A stretch of 64,000 nucleotides of DNA. Source: Pseudomonas sp. 7P_10.2_Bac1. Lineage in GTDB: Bacteria > Pseudomonadota > Gammaproteobacteria > Pseudomonadales > Pseudomonadaceae. The first letter of the stretch is position 1; every line of letters begins with the position of its first letter. Below, one piece after another: positions 17,901-26,014 of the stretch. The translations under genes were made by a program, and so were the position numbers. The notes beneath the pieces were generated by a model. It saw only the letters and a program-made list of their open reading frames with translations, did no database searches and had not been told where the DNA came from. Location: the NCBI RefSeq assembly GCF_025465935.1, contig NZ_JANLNV010000085.1, positions 1-64,000 of the forward strand. The letters are read 5' to 3'.

Positions 17901-18517
17901 GCGTCCCCCAAATACAGATCCGCCTGGCCGAATGCTACGGCGCTGATGGCGCCAAGTGTTGAGGCATAGAGCTGCAGTTGCACATCCGGATACAGCGCTT
18001 TGACCGTCTCGACAGGTTGATAGTGGTACAGCATGGCCATGCGCAGGCCCGAGGGCAGCGAGAGGCTGCTCTGCTTATCGTCGATACGTGAGACCAGCAC
18101 CGGGGTGTCGAGAGCGTACGCGGACGACAGGGCCAATTGCTCATCGTCGCTTTCATAGGCGTTGGCGGTGCCCAGCAAATCGATTTCATTATTTTTCAGG
18201 GCGTCGATGACCTGCGCCCTCGAGTCATAGCGCCTGACCTTGATCTCGAGGTTCAGCGCCTGGGCGAGCAAGCCGGCATAGTCGGCCGTCAAACCTTCGA
18301 AGTAATCACTGCCCGACGAAATATCGAAGGGTGCATTGTCTGGGGCCGATGTGCCCAGGATCAACGACTGTTTATCTCTAACCCATTGTGTATCGCCTTC
18401 GCTGAGCGGCAGCAAAGGCACGTCCACCTGTGATCGCGCCAGTAATTGCAAGTTTATCGGTGCGGCATGACTTGCCGTTGTCAGGCATAAGGTCAATAAC
18501 CAGGCCGGATGTTTCAT
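14906..18517 (-). CDS. BvgS/EvgS/RocS1-like hybrid sensor kinase
   Basis: A 1203-aa unorthodox kinase. Order: signal peptide (to about 18); two tandem periplasmic solute-binding (Venus-flytrap) domains, the second starting LKVAVSEDFMPFTFFNDQG near residue 292; a membrane span near 535-557; a PAS domain (about 570-690); a HisKA site MSHEIRTP with His717; HATPase (GSGLGLKI near 865); a receiver with phospho-acceptor Asp1007 (LIMTDCAMP); and a C-terminal Hpt with His1147 (AHKVKSGAR). The four-step phosphorelay would pass to the response regulator encoded just upstream (4-bp overlap). In Pseudomonas and Bordetella, kinases of this build control fimbrial genes; here it lies convergent with the fimbrial operon. 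The signal is unknown. Confidence 0.9.
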   Translation of the reverse strand: MKHPAWLLTLCLTTASHAAPINLQLLARSQVDVPLLPLSEGDTQWVRDKQSLILGTSAPDNAPFDISSGSDYFEGLTADYAGLLAQALNLEIKVRRYDSRAQVIDALKNNEIDLLGTANAYESDDEQLALSSAYALDTPVLVSRIDDKQSSLSLPSGLRMAMLYHYQPVETVKALYPDVQLQLYASTLGAISAVAFGQADLYLGDAISAHYLITKNYLNNVYIRDFSRLEQRSFAFAVHHPNPRLLRLINSTLAAIPPAYNNAILHRWGASTMSIERRGPLQLSPSEQRWIEAHPRLKVAVSEDFMPFTFFNDQGVFNGLAADLLAKISLSTGITFEWVRSKSVSDLIEDVQQERADLTPAFTASPSREHVLRFTKPYISTPFVLVTRLPTGSPQALDTLNGKRVALVIDNNVSTYLTQHHPDVQLIPAHNSAHALEMASKGDVQGAVLNLISARYLIQQHYATQLKISSTVGIVPAQFSLAVNAKAPMLHGILSKALASITPEEMDSLTARWHSAVMLDNRFWVRNRSSIIRISAFAGAVLVIAIVWITYLRRVVRKRDQAERALSDQLAFMRALIDGTPHPIYVRDRKGRLLICNEGYLDTFGVEREAVIGKTLLEHSLTSMQQHAAYHRDYMQVMQEGRALVRDHPLELPNSQVLTIYHWILPYRGSDNEVVGIIGGWIDISERQQLVEQLQDAKKQAEQANMAKSDFLTTMSHEIRTPMNAVIGMLELATKKAEQGLVDSGSLEVASQAAQGLLELIGDILDIAQIESGRMPLNQQRTHLMKLVESTARVFEAVAEKKGLLVSFELDPKINTDVLIDPVRFRQVLSNLLSNAIKFTDSGHVRLSVRAKNSQDGERLSICVQVEDTGIGISQDDQQRLFSPFSQINIHNRQPGGSGLGLKISRQLCEMMGGTLQLDSTPGKGTRITLALDIVTLLSVLPTEVRGNESIPTSRALKVLVVDDYPPNRRLLTKQLGYLGHTALEANEGAQALKAWRAQPFDLIMTDCAMPIMNGYELAQAIRSEEAARGAHPILIVGFTANAQTGEVERCLTAGMNDCLFKPISLHNLQARLASVDLAPVPQTVDNDLHSSDTHIDLAALQRLTHGDIEALKHLIEPLINSMEEDMAALLQAFTKHDLPGMSQVAHKVKSGARMVRARHLLQCCEDLEKACLTANWAQLAERVDDQYEAMSQLLEVIEVYRL

Positions 18518-19131
18518 TCGATTAAATTATTGCGCTTGGCAAAGTCAGCCAGATACACCACTGACTTGATATTGAGTTTTTGTAAAACGCGTGTCTTGTA
18601 AGTACTGACAGTTTTTTCGCTGAGGAGCATGATTTCTGAGATCTTTTTATTTGAAAACCCGGATACCAAATATTGAAGGGTGCGCAGTTCGCGGTCTGAC
18701 AGTGTTTTTATTAATTGTTGATCGGTGAGTTTGGGCGACACCTCGACGTCACAATTACTTAAATAAACTCCGCCGCTCATCACTCTGTTAATGGCGATGG
18801 TCAATGCGTCGACGTCTTCGGTCTTTTCGATAAAACCAATGGCACCGGCTCGCAGGCAACGGTCGGCAAAAAAAGCGGAATCTTTGGAGGTGAGCACTAA
18901 GACTTTGATGGGCAGCCCCAGTATATGCAGCCTTTTAAGCACTTCCAGCCCATCAAGCTTGGGCATCGACAGGTCCAGCACAATCAGGTGGGGTATGTGT
19001 TCGCGCGCCAGATCTAGCGCTGAAGCGCCGTTATCGGTTTCGGCCGCAATCTGGAAGTTGGCGTTTTCCAGTACTAACCTGACGACCCGCCGAATAAAAG
19101 GATGATCGTCCACTATCAAAGCCTTGCGCAT
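18514..19131 (-). CDS. BvgA/EvgA/RocA1-like response regulator (NarL/FixJ class)
   Basis: 205 aa. Receiver domain with DDHPF near the start and Asp53 in LIVLDLSMPKLDG, then a LuxR-type helix-turn-helix (LSDRELRTLQYLVSGFSNKK...SEKTVSTYKTRVLQKL). First gene of the two-gene operon with the sensor kinase, so the cognate partner is clear. It is more AT-rich than its neighbours. By analogy with RocA1 or BvgA it probably activates the adjacent fimbrial genes; no binding site was identified. Confidence 0.9.
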   Translation of the reverse strand: MRKALIVDDHPFIRRVVRLVLENANFQIAAETDNGASALDLAREHIPHLIVLDLSMPKLDGLEVLKRLHILGLPIKVLVLTSKDSAFFADRCLRAGAIGFIEKTEDVDALTIAINRVMSGGVYLSNCDVEVSPKLTDQQLIKTLSDRELRTLQYLVSGFSNKKISEIMLLSEKTVSTYKTRVLQKLNIKSVVYLADFAKRNNLIE

Positions 19132-19406
19132 GATAATTCCTACAACGTTAAGAGGGCGCTAATGTCGTGGCGGCAGGTGCGGTCGTAACGACGTGATCGT
19201 CAAGCGCTCAATGTTCGAGTTAGATCAGGTGCTAATTATAAGTGCCTATGAATCACTCCATTTTTGATAGCGTCAAATAGCAGGTAATTCCTGGTATTAA
19301 TATCCGAGAGTGCTGTGCGAATTATCCTACGGTGTTGTCATTTAAAACTTGTAGGTGGGGCAGAGTAAGCGCGATTGATAAGAAAATGCCTATTCAATGA
19401 GGGTCA

Positions 19407-19502
19407 TTAAGTTATCGGCAGTGTTTCAAGAATATTCAACTCGCTGAGTGACCGGTCGTCGGGCGTCTTTGAACGGTCATCGCCAAGTATGACTGAGTTC
19501 AT
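19407..19502 (-). CDS. possible 31-aa peptide with strong ribosome site
   Basis: An ATG at 19500-19502 follows a near-perfect Shine-Dalgarno (AAAGGAGA, 19511-19518 on the minus strand) at good spacing. The frame encodes MNSVILGDDRSKTPDDRS and continues to LPIT before TAA. It lies 275 bp upstream of the response regulator in the same direction, with a TATACT -10-like box at 19543-19548. No family recognised. It could be a small protein or a leader peptide. Only the initiation signals and the frame support it. Confidence 0.45.
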   Translation of the reverse strand: MNSVILGDDRSKTPDDRSLSELNILETLPIT

Positions 19503-19635
19503 CGTGTACTTCTCCTTTGTGATCTTTCAGTCGGTCTTACAAAGTATATGGAGGAGTGTGCTTCTCACGATGCAACTTAGGGGTAGGAATTTTCTGAAAA
19601 GTTGAAATTTCTTTTCGGCGGGCGTGTTTAAAGGC

Positions 19636-19693
19636 GCAGGAGCAAGGTTGTTCACGCAGGTTATTCAATAACCTGATAAACACCTGCTCCTGC
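19636..19693 (-). terminator. nested hairpin after mksB
   Basis: Outer arms GCAGGAGCA (19636-19644) and TGCTCCTGC (19685-19693) enclose an inner perfect palindrome CAGGTTATT-C-AATAACCTG (19657-19675). It lies just beyond the mksB stop and is likely its transcription end or an mRNA-stabilising structure. There is no clear T tract. Confidence 0.5.
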
Positions 19694-19702
19694 AGTGGCC
19701 GG

Positions 19703-22543
19703 TCAGAGGGCCGTTTCGTCTTCGCGTTGTGGCTCGTGAGCCGTGCTGCTGGTGACGTCGTCATGCCGGCGAATGTACTTCCAGTCATCCTCGTCGATGT
19801 ATATCCCGTTAGGACCGCTGCCGCCTTCCAGGTCGATGGCCACATGGGCGCAGACCTGCGGCTTCACACTGGCCAGAATCGGCACGAAGCCCAACTGCAG
19901 ACTGGTTTCCAGCAGCGCGGTCTGGTTTCGCTCGTCAATGTCCGCCGCCTCATCAAGGTAGTACGGCAAACGAATGCGCCCGGCCAGATCGCGGTCCATC
20001 AGGTGCAGCAACAAATACATGTTGGTCAGCGCCTTGATGGTCATGGTCGTACCGTTGGAGGCCGCACCGTCGATGTCGGTGTGAATCACTGGCTGGCCAT
20101 TGACCTTGGTGATCTCGAACGCCAGTTCAAACAAATCCTTGAGGCCCAGCTGGTTGTGGTTGGCGGCCACCAGACGTGCCAGGTACTCCTTGGCCTCTTC
20201 GTTCTTGTTGTCCTGCTCGGCACTCTGGCTGAGGTCGAACACCGACAGCGTTTCGCCTTCTTCATACTGCCCGGCGCTGTGGATAATCTGGTCGATGTGC
20301 TTGAGCGCTTCCTTGTTCGGGGCCAGCACAATGCGGAAGCTCTGCAGGTTCGATACCTGGCGCTTGTTGATCTCCCGGTTGAACAGCGCCAACTGGTGCT
20401 CAAGGCTGTCGTAGTCGCTGCGAATGTTACGCAGTGTCCGGGCGATGTCCGTGACGGCCGCGCGACGTGCCTTGCCCAGCGTCAGCGCTTCTTCAGTGCG
20501 GTGCGCATAGGCGTTGATCAACAGTTGCAGGCGGCGCTCCATGTCGTCTTCGCTGTCGAACTTGGCCACGCCCTTGAGGCGCACTTGCGCATACAAGGCT
20601 TCGATCTGGCCGTCGCAGCGCAGCAGGCCTTGCCAGGTGTCCTGATAGTCGTTGAGCAACGGCAGCAGGTTGTCCATCGAATCATCGACCGGGTCCATGA
20701 ACGGCGTACCGAACGGCAGGTCGGCCGGCAACAATTGGCGCCGACGCAGGCTGTCATCCAGCGTGCGCTGTTTGGCTTCCATGTCGCCCAACTGGCGCGC
20801 GACCAACTGCAGCTTGGCCGACAGTTGTTGCACGCGCTCGGTGAAGGCATCGCTGGAGCGCTTCAGTTCATCTTGCGCAGCTTCGGCCTGGGCCAGCAGC
20901 TCCATTTTTTCGCCTTCTTCGGCGCTCAAGGTTTGCGCGCGACGGAAGTCTTCCAGCGCCTTCTGTGCGTCCAGCACTTGTTGATAAAGCGACTCGGCTT
21001 CGCTCTTGCTCGCGGCCCGGTCGGAGGTCACGGCCTGCTGGGTTTTCAGTTGCTTGAGTTCTTTGTCCAGGCGCTCTTTCTGGTCACGCAATGCAGCGCG
21101 GTCAGCCAGGGCTTGCAAGGCTGGCGGCTCGATATGGCTGAGGTCGATAGACAAGCCCGGCGCTTCGAAACGCTCGCCTTTAAAGCCATCGAGGATCGCT
21201 TCCAGGGATTTGACCCACGCGTCGCCATCTTCCAGCGCAATCCCTTGCTCGCCCAGTGGCAAGCTGAACAGGGCGCTGTTGAACAGGCGCATCAGGCGCT
21301 CAACATCCTGTTGCGAAAACTCTTCGCGCAGGCGGGCGTAGCTGTTGTTGTCCGCATGGTCGAGCTGCTGCTTGACCGATTTGAGGCGCTTTTCCAGATC
21401 GCGAACACGTTCGTCCAGATCCTCGGCACTGAACTGTCGCGACTGGGCCAGGGCACCAGCCAGTTCGTCGTGAGCATCCTTGGCTGCCAGCAATTGCTGC
21501 TCCAGCACCTTCACGTCGTCCACCAGGGCAAAGCGATGCTTGAGCACCGACAACTCGCCCAGCCAACGCTGAATACCGGTGATTTCACGTTCCAGGCGCA
21601 TCAACTCCTGAGTGCTGCTGCGCTGATCGTTTTGCAAGCTGTCTTGTTCGTTGCGGTAGTGCTCGGACTGAATCAGCAACTCTTCCTTGCGCGCCCCGGC
21701 ATAGTCCTGCCAGGTGCCCAGCAACGAATCGAGCAGCGGCGACAGGCGATGCAGCTTGCCGCGCAACAGGTCGCGCTGGCGCACACCGGCAGCCAATGAC
21801 TCGACCAACGGCCCGGCACCGACCAGTGCGTTGTAATCCTGCTCCATGCGTCTTACATCGCGGAAGGCTTCTTCGCACGCAGCGATGTAATCCACGCTGC
21901 CCGAACGCAGGCTGTGTTCAAACGCATCCAGAAACAATTGCTTGAGTTTGGCGGCGGTAATTTCGCGCATGTGCAGCAGGTTGATAAACAGTGCGCGGAA
22001 GGTTTTCAGGCTTTGCTCGCTGGTGGAGCGCAGCGGGATCAGCGTCAGGTCCAGCGGAATCGAGGTGTGCCCACCGACCAACAGGCGGCGCAGTTCATCG
22101 GGCTTGAGTTCGTAAGCTTTCAGGCCATTGCGCTCAAGGTTGCTGAACAGCTCTTTTTGCCGCAGGCAGGTGTCTTCTTTCTGGTAATGGGCCAGATCGA
22201 GCTTGCCGGCATAGGCGAAAAACTGGTGGCCGAAACCGCCACCGGGGCCGCGTCCGACCACACCGATCACGTGCGGGCCGTGGGGCAGCGACACTTCGAC
22301 GAGGATGTAGCTGGTGTCTGAGGCGAAATAGAAGCGCCGCGATTGTTCGAGGCTGTACTTGCCGAAGCTCATGTCTGACATGCGTGCCAGAATCGGGAAC
22401 TGCAAGGCGTTGATCGAAGCTGATTTACCGAGGTTGTTGGCCCCGTACACCGACAGCGGGTGTTCCAGCGGGAACAGCCCCAGGCTGTAACCGGCGGTAT
22501 TCAGCAGGGCGAAGCGGCGAATTCCGTAGCGTTCCTGGCTCAT
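19703..22543 (-). CDS. mksB: MksB, SMC-like condensin ATPase
   Basis: 946 aa, the expected length for Pseudomonas MksB. The Walker A site is YGANNLGKSAS (residues 33-43) in the MukB-like N-terminal head. It is followed by long coiled-coil arms around a central hinge region (about 300-700, with many heptads such as LEQQLLAAKDAHDEL) and a C-terminal head with NGTTMTIKALTNMY and the Walker B-like LPYYLDEAADIDERN. It works with MksE and MksF in chromosome organisation, in parallel to the SMC-ScpAB complex. Last gene of mksF-mksE-mksB, starting with a 4-bp overlap. No mksG (Toprim nuclease) gene is adjacent, so this is the chromosome-maintenance type, not the plasmid-defence (Wadjet) type. Confidence 0.92.
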   Translation of the reverse strand: MSQERYGIRRFALLNTAGYSLGLFPLEHPLSVYGANNLGKSASINALQFPILARMSDMSFGKYSLEQSRRFYFASDTSYILVEVSLPHGPHVIGVVGRGPGGGFGHQFFAYAGKLDLAHYQKEDTCLRQKELFSNLERNGLKAYELKPDELRRLLVGGHTSIPLDLTLIPLRSTSEQSLKTFRALFINLLHMREITAAKLKQLFLDAFEHSLRSGSVDYIAACEEAFRDVRRMEQDYNALVGAGPLVESLAAGVRQRDLLRGKLHRLSPLLDSLLGTWQDYAGARKEELLIQSEHYRNEQDSLQNDQRSSTQELMRLEREITGIQRWLGELSVLKHRFALVDDVKVLEQQLLAAKDAHDELAGALAQSRQFSAEDLDERVRDLEKRLKSVKQQLDHADNNSYARLREEFSQQDVERLMRLFNSALFSLPLGEQGIALEDGDAWVKSLEAILDGFKGERFEAPGLSIDLSHIEPPALQALADRAALRDQKERLDKELKQLKTQQAVTSDRAASKSEAESLYQQVLDAQKALEDFRRAQTLSAEEGEKMELLAQAEAAQDELKRSSDAFTERVQQLSAKLQLVARQLGDMEAKQRTLDDSLRRRQLLPADLPFGTPFMDPVDDSMDNLLPLLNDYQDTWQGLLRCDGQIEALYAQVRLKGVAKFDSEDDMERRLQLLINAYAHRTEEALTLGKARRAAVTDIARTLRNIRSDYDSLEHQLALFNREINKRQVSNLQSFRIVLAPNKEALKHIDQIIHSAGQYEEGETLSVFDLSQSAEQDNKNEEAKEYLARLVAANHNQLGLKDLFELAFEITKVNGQPVIHTDIDGAASNGTTMTIKALTNMYLLLHLMDRDLAGRIRLPYYLDEAADIDERNQTALLETSLQLGFVPILASVKPQVCAHVAIDLEGGSGPNGIYIDEDDWKYIRRHDDVTSSTAHEPQREDETAL

Positions 22544-23208
22544 GCATCCAACTCCTGTTGCTCATCGGCAATGGCCCGGGCCAATGCCGCTTCTTCGTCT
22601 TCTTCCTCAGCGTCGGCTTCGTCGTCGACCAATACGGGTGTGGGCAGCGGCAAGATGCTGTTCAGGCTGGCAGCTAGATCGCGGTCCTGTTGCACCGACA
22701 GGCACACGTCGAGGAACCGGTGCATCGGCGGCAGAAAACGGTAGATACCGTTGTCTTCGCTGGCAAATCCGAGTTGGGTCATGCGCCGCATGATTTTTTC
22801 TTCTAGCTCGTCCTGGGTCGTCACTTCGGCCTGCACAAACAGGTCTCGGTACTTTTCCAGCAGCGAGGGCAATTCATCGCGGCCCAGGCTGCCGCCATCG
22901 AGCACGGCAATCGGGTCACGGCCTTGGTCGGCCAGATGTTCGACGAGGATAAAGGTGAACAGCGCCAGGCGTTGTGCGGTCTTGTTCACTTGCGCCGAGG
23001 CAATGGCGGTGTCGGGCACGAAATAATAAAAACCGCGGGTGTCGCACACCAGTTCAAACCCCAGCGCCTTGAACAGCGCGCGATACTGGTCCTGAAAGTT
23101 CGACAGTTGCGCGTACAGCTCCGGGTCGCGGCGGCTGACGTGATAACCCTTGAACAGCTCGCGAAAGATCGGCGCCAGTTGGGACAGTTCAGAAAGATCA
23201 AGATGCAT
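22540..23208 (-). CDS. mksE: MksE, condensin accessory subunit
   Basis: 222 aa from the ATG at 23208 (the frame is open further up but would overlap mksF too far). Starts MHLDLSELSQLAPIFRELFK, with predicted winged-helix modules, and ends in a strongly acidic tail (DDEADAEEEDEE). MksE bridges the kleisin MksF and the MksB heads. Overlaps mksF by 11 bp and mksB by 4 bp, so the three are translationally coupled at fixed ratio. Confidence 0.88.
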   Translation of the reverse strand: MHLDLSELSQLAPIFRELFKGYHVSRRDPELYAQLSNFQDQYRALFKALGFELVCDTRGFYYFVPDTAIASAQVNKTAQRLALFTFILVEHLADQGRDPIAVLDGGSLGRDELPSLLEKYRDLFVQAEVTTQDELEEKIMRRMTQLGFASEDNGIYRFLPPMHRFLDVCLSVQQDRDLAASLNSILPLPTPVLVDDEADAEEEDEEAALARAIADEQQELDA

Positions 23209-24475
23209 GGAGAGGGCTCGCAGAAGTCTCGCTCGCTTCATCGCTGCGTGAAAGCAGGGCGAAGGAGCGCAGGCTGACCAGATGTTCGTGGGTGCGGTAT
23301 TCGCGGCGCTCAAGGCGTTCGCGCACGAAGCGTTTTTCGCGCGACAGGCGCGAGAACCAATACAGCAATTCGTCGGTGTCGCCGTTGGGCTCCTGATCCA
23401 GCAGCCAACCCATCAGGTCCGGCATGGGCAGTGCGTCGCTGCAGCGGTCGAGCATTTCCTTGACCGTGCGCGGGGCCTTGGGCGTTTCGCCGCGATGCGC
23501 CTTGTGGGCCTTGGGGAAGCGTGCTGGCTTGGGCTCAAAACGTGCCAGCGCGTAGACATACGCCTCCACCTGGCTGGCACTGCCCAAAAAGGTGCTTTGC
23601 GGGCGGGTAAACATCGGCATTGCCGCTTGCGGCACCGCGTCCAGCCCTTTACGGCGGATGGCCGCCAGCGCCAGCGCGGCGCCACGGGTGACCGCGTTGT
23701 GCCGTCGTGCTTCTTCACGCAGCGGCAACAACAGTTCGCGGGCATGGCGCAGCGTCAGCTGAGCGCTGGTCTGCATCTCGAGGATTCGCGCATGGGTGCG
23801 CAGCAGCATGTCGTCGTCCACCAGGTGGCCGAGGCGCTGCTGTTCGCTGAGCAGCCGCAGTAGCACGTTCTCGACTTTGCGTACGCCTTGTTCGAAGGCG
23901 CCGTCGGCGTTCACCAGTTGAATCATCGGTTCGACGTATTCGTCCCACGTCGCCAGCACTTCGGCGTAACGCTGACGCAGGGGGATCTGCCGGTCGCTGG
24001 TCTTGGCCCGTTCGGCCACGGCCACCAGCGCCTGTTCGTCATTGGCGAGTTTTTTCAAGACATCGCGCACGCGCATGTCGAGCAAACGCAGTTGGCGCGC
24101 CAGATCATTGCCGTCACGAATGTCGAACGCGTCCTGAATGTAACCGGCCAGCCGCTCCAGATGGCGCAAGTAGGCTTCGATTTCCAGACACAACCCGAGG
24201 CGGTGTTCGCGGCGCAAATAGGCCAGGAAGTCATGGATTTGCGCATTCAGCTCAAAGCGGTTCGGGCTCTTGGCCACGGGCACCAGAATATCCAGGCGGA
24301 TCCAGTTGTCGAGCACGTTGGTGATGTCTTGCGGGGTGCTGTCCAACTGGCTGGCGGCTAATTGCAGGCGCAACTCGCTCAGGCTCAAAGTGCCTTGGTC
24401 GAAGTGTTCACACAAAGGCTCAAGGAGTGCCCAGTGTTCGGCGAGGGCACGTAAAACGCGCTTGGGTTCGATCAT
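23198..24475 (-). CDS. mksF: MksF, condensin kleisin subunit
   Basis: 425 aa, first gene of the operon. N-terminal winged-helix part (LRALAEHWALLEPLCEHFDQ), a helical middle with repeated long helices, and a C-terminal region rich in Arg and Glu (RLSREKRFVRERLERREYR). The kleisin closes the ring between the two MksB heads. Length and order match the Pseudomonas mksFEB operon. Confidence 0.88.
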   Translation of the reverse strand: MIEPKRVLRALAEHWALLEPLCEHFDQGTLSLSELRLQLAASQLDSTPQDITNVLDNWIRLDILVPVAKSPNRFELNAQIHDFLAYLRREHRLGLCLEIEAYLRHLERLAGYIQDAFDIRDGNDLARQLRLLDMRVRDVLKKLANDEQALVAVAERAKTSDRQIPLRQRYAEVLATWDEYVEPMIQLVNADGAFEQGVRKVENVLLRLLSEQQRLGHLVDDDMLLRTHARILEMQTSAQLTLRHARELLLPLREEARRHNAVTRGAALALAAIRRKGLDAVPQAAMPMFTRPQSTFLGSASQVEAYVYALARFEPKPARFPKAHKAHRGETPKAPRTVKEMLDRCSDALPMPDLMGWLLDQEPNGDTDELLYWFSRLSREKRFVRERLERREYRTHEHLVSLRSFALLSRSDEASETSASPLHAS

Positions 24476-24656
24476 GGGAGGGCCGGTCGATTGCCAATGA
24501 AAGGTCGCGATTGTACTGCAACACGGGTTTGAGTCATTACTTGGCGATCAGAGGCGGGATGCGTCAATCAACCGTTGAGCCATCAACAGCAGGCCAGAAG
24601 GGCAGAAGGGCGGTAGAATCGCCCATCTTTAGTTATCCACAGATGGCCGACCCTTG

Positions 24657-25430
24657 TTGAACGAGTCCCGCCGCCGCTCCTATCTGACTGCCATGCAGGT
24701 GGTCAGCTGGGTACCGCGCACCGAGCTGCCGTTTGCCGCCCCTTCGCGGCCCGAGCTGCTGGTGCTTCCCGAACCGCCTATCGTGCCTGAAATCATCAGG
24801 CCTTCGGTCAAGCCCGCGGCTGCGCCGAGCAAGCCACCTGAGCGGCCAAAAATCGAAGTGCCAAGGCCATCGGTCACACCGCGAGCTGCCAGTAAACCGG
24901 TGATTGAGGCTGAAGCGGCGCCAGCGCCGGTCAAGGCGGCTCCGGTTCCACCGCCACGTTTTGCCTTGCAGCTACTGCGCGCCGGTCGCTGCTGGGTGCT
25001 GGTGGAGTTACCCACAGGCGGCGCCTTCCAGAGCCGTGACCCGGCTTATTTATTGTTAAAAGATATGTTGCGGGCAGCTGGCCTGCCCGACAGCCCACAA
25101 ATCATCGGTGAGCCGGTGCGCTGGCCGTTGCTGCGGCGCGGCAACGTTGACCAGGGCCCGGAAGCGGCGCGTGAATTCGTCCAAGGGTTTGTCATGGCCC
25201 GTCTTGAAGAGGCCGACAGTGCCTGCTTATGGCTGGTTGGTCTGCCAGCCCTGCGGTTTGCCGGTGATGTGGACGCCGAAGCCTTCAACACTGAACTTGA
25301 AATCGAAGGGCTGGGCAGTGCGTGGGCGCTGCCGGGCCTGGAACTCTTAATGGAAGAGCCACACCGCAAAGCGGATGTGTGGCAAGCCATGCGCCGGCTG
25401 ATGGTGCGCTGGAAACACAACGATGAGTGA
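24657..25430 (+). CDS. proline-rich protein encoded upstream of rimI, function unknown
   Basis: About 257 aa. The start is uncertain: two TTG codons (24654, 24657) are available and no ATG fits. An N-terminal segment (to about residue 35) is followed by a Pro/Ala/Lys-rich linker (about 36-100, e.g. PSKPPERPKIEVPRPSV) that recalls TonB-like linkers but has no membrane anchor before it. The C-terminal domain (about 105-255, starting PRFALQLLRAGRCWVLVELP) has no catalytic motif I recognise. It overlaps rimI by 8 bp, and I recall the pair being conserved in Pseudomonas. The function is not assigned. Confidence 0.75.
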   Translation: MNESRRRSYLTAMQVVSWVPRTELPFAAPSRPELLVLPEPPIVPEIIRPSVKPAAAPSKPPERPKIEVPRPSVTPRAASKPVIEAEAAPAPVKAAPVPPPRFALQLLRAGRCWVLVELPTGGAFQSRDPAYLLLKDMLRAAGLPDSPQIIGEPVRWPLLRRGNVDQGPEAAREFVQGFVMARLEEADSACLWLVGLPALRFAGDVDAEAFNTELEIEGLGSAWALPGLELLMEEPHRKADVWQAMRRLMVRWKHNDE

Positions 25431-25875
25431 CGCTGTAAGCTTCCGCGAGATGACCGAAGCGGACCTAGATGCTGTTTTAAAAATCGAATACGCGGCCTTC
25501 ACCCATCCCTGGACGCGCGGCATCTTTCTAGACGGGCTGGGCAAATATCACATATGGCTGATGTTTGAGGGGGAACAGCAAGTGGGCCATGGCGTGGTGC
25601 AAATCATTCTGGATGAAGCGCACCTGCTCAACATCACCGTTAAGCCAGAAAACCAGGGCCGTGGCCTGGGGCTCAAATTGCTTGAGCACCTGATGTCTAT
25701 TGCCTACCAGCATGAAGCCCGCGAATGCTTCCTCGAATTGCGTGACAGCAACACGGCTGCCTTCAAGCTTTACGAGCGCTACGGCTTCAACGAAATCGGC
25801 CGCCGCCGCGACTACTACCCGGCCGTGGGCGGGCGCGAAGACGCGGTGGTTATGGCCTGTACGTTGGTTGACTGA
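25423..25875 (+). CDS. rimI: ribosomal protein S18 alanine N-acetyltransferase RimI
   Basis: 150 aa GNAT acetyltransferase, normal length for RimI. The acetyl-CoA loop QGRGLGLKLL is at about residues 80-89, with LNITVKPE before it and the substrate/CoA motif ELRDSNTAAFKLYERYGF after it. It acetylates the N-terminal Ala of S18 in the cytoplasm. Translationally coupled to the upstream proline-rich protein. Confidence 0.92.
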   Translation: MSDAVSFREMTEADLDAVLKIEYAAFTHPWTRGIFLDGLGKYHIWLMFEGEQQVGHGVVQIILDEAHLLNITVKPENQGRGLGLKLLEHLMSIAYQHEARECFLELRDSNTAAFKLYERYGFNEIGRRRDYYPAVGGREDAVVMACTLVD

Positions 25876-25880
25876 ATAAA

Positions 25881-26011
25881 CCCTCACCCGGAGGGAGAGG
25901 GCGCGTTACCGAGGTGCTCTCAGGTTCAGCAACAAGAGTTCAGGTTGCGGATGTTATTCAGCATCCCCCAATCAGTCCCCTCTCCCTCCGGGAGAGGGTT
26001 AAGGTGAGGGG
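25881..26011. repeat. imperfect inverted repeat of the CCCTCACCC/GGTGAGGGG type
   Basis: CCCTCACCCGGAGGGAGAGG at the left and CCCTCTCCCTCCGGGAGAGG...GGTGAGGGG at the right mirror each other around about 85 bp. It is a common intergenic repeat style in pseudomonads, placed between the convergent rimI and acidic-protein genes; it may act as a two-way transcription end. Confidence 0.65.
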
Positions 26012-26014
26012 CTT

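Larger units (their letters stand above)
19132..19702. other. long intergenic region between the response regulator and mksB
   Basis: About 570 bp. Besides the possible small gene (19407-19502) and the hairpin near mksB (19636-19693) there is AT-rich DNA that presumably holds the promoter of the regulator/kinase operon. Nothing else could be recognised. Confidence 0.5.

Noticed and set aside
19727..21799. 690-codon open frame on the plus strand
   Set aside because: It lies exactly antisense to mksB, whose motifs are clear, and the translated product has no signal, domain or ribosome site. It is a GC-rich shadow.
24654..25430. TonB protein
   Set aside because: Has a Pro/Lys-rich linker but no N-terminal membrane anchor and no TonB C-terminal motif.
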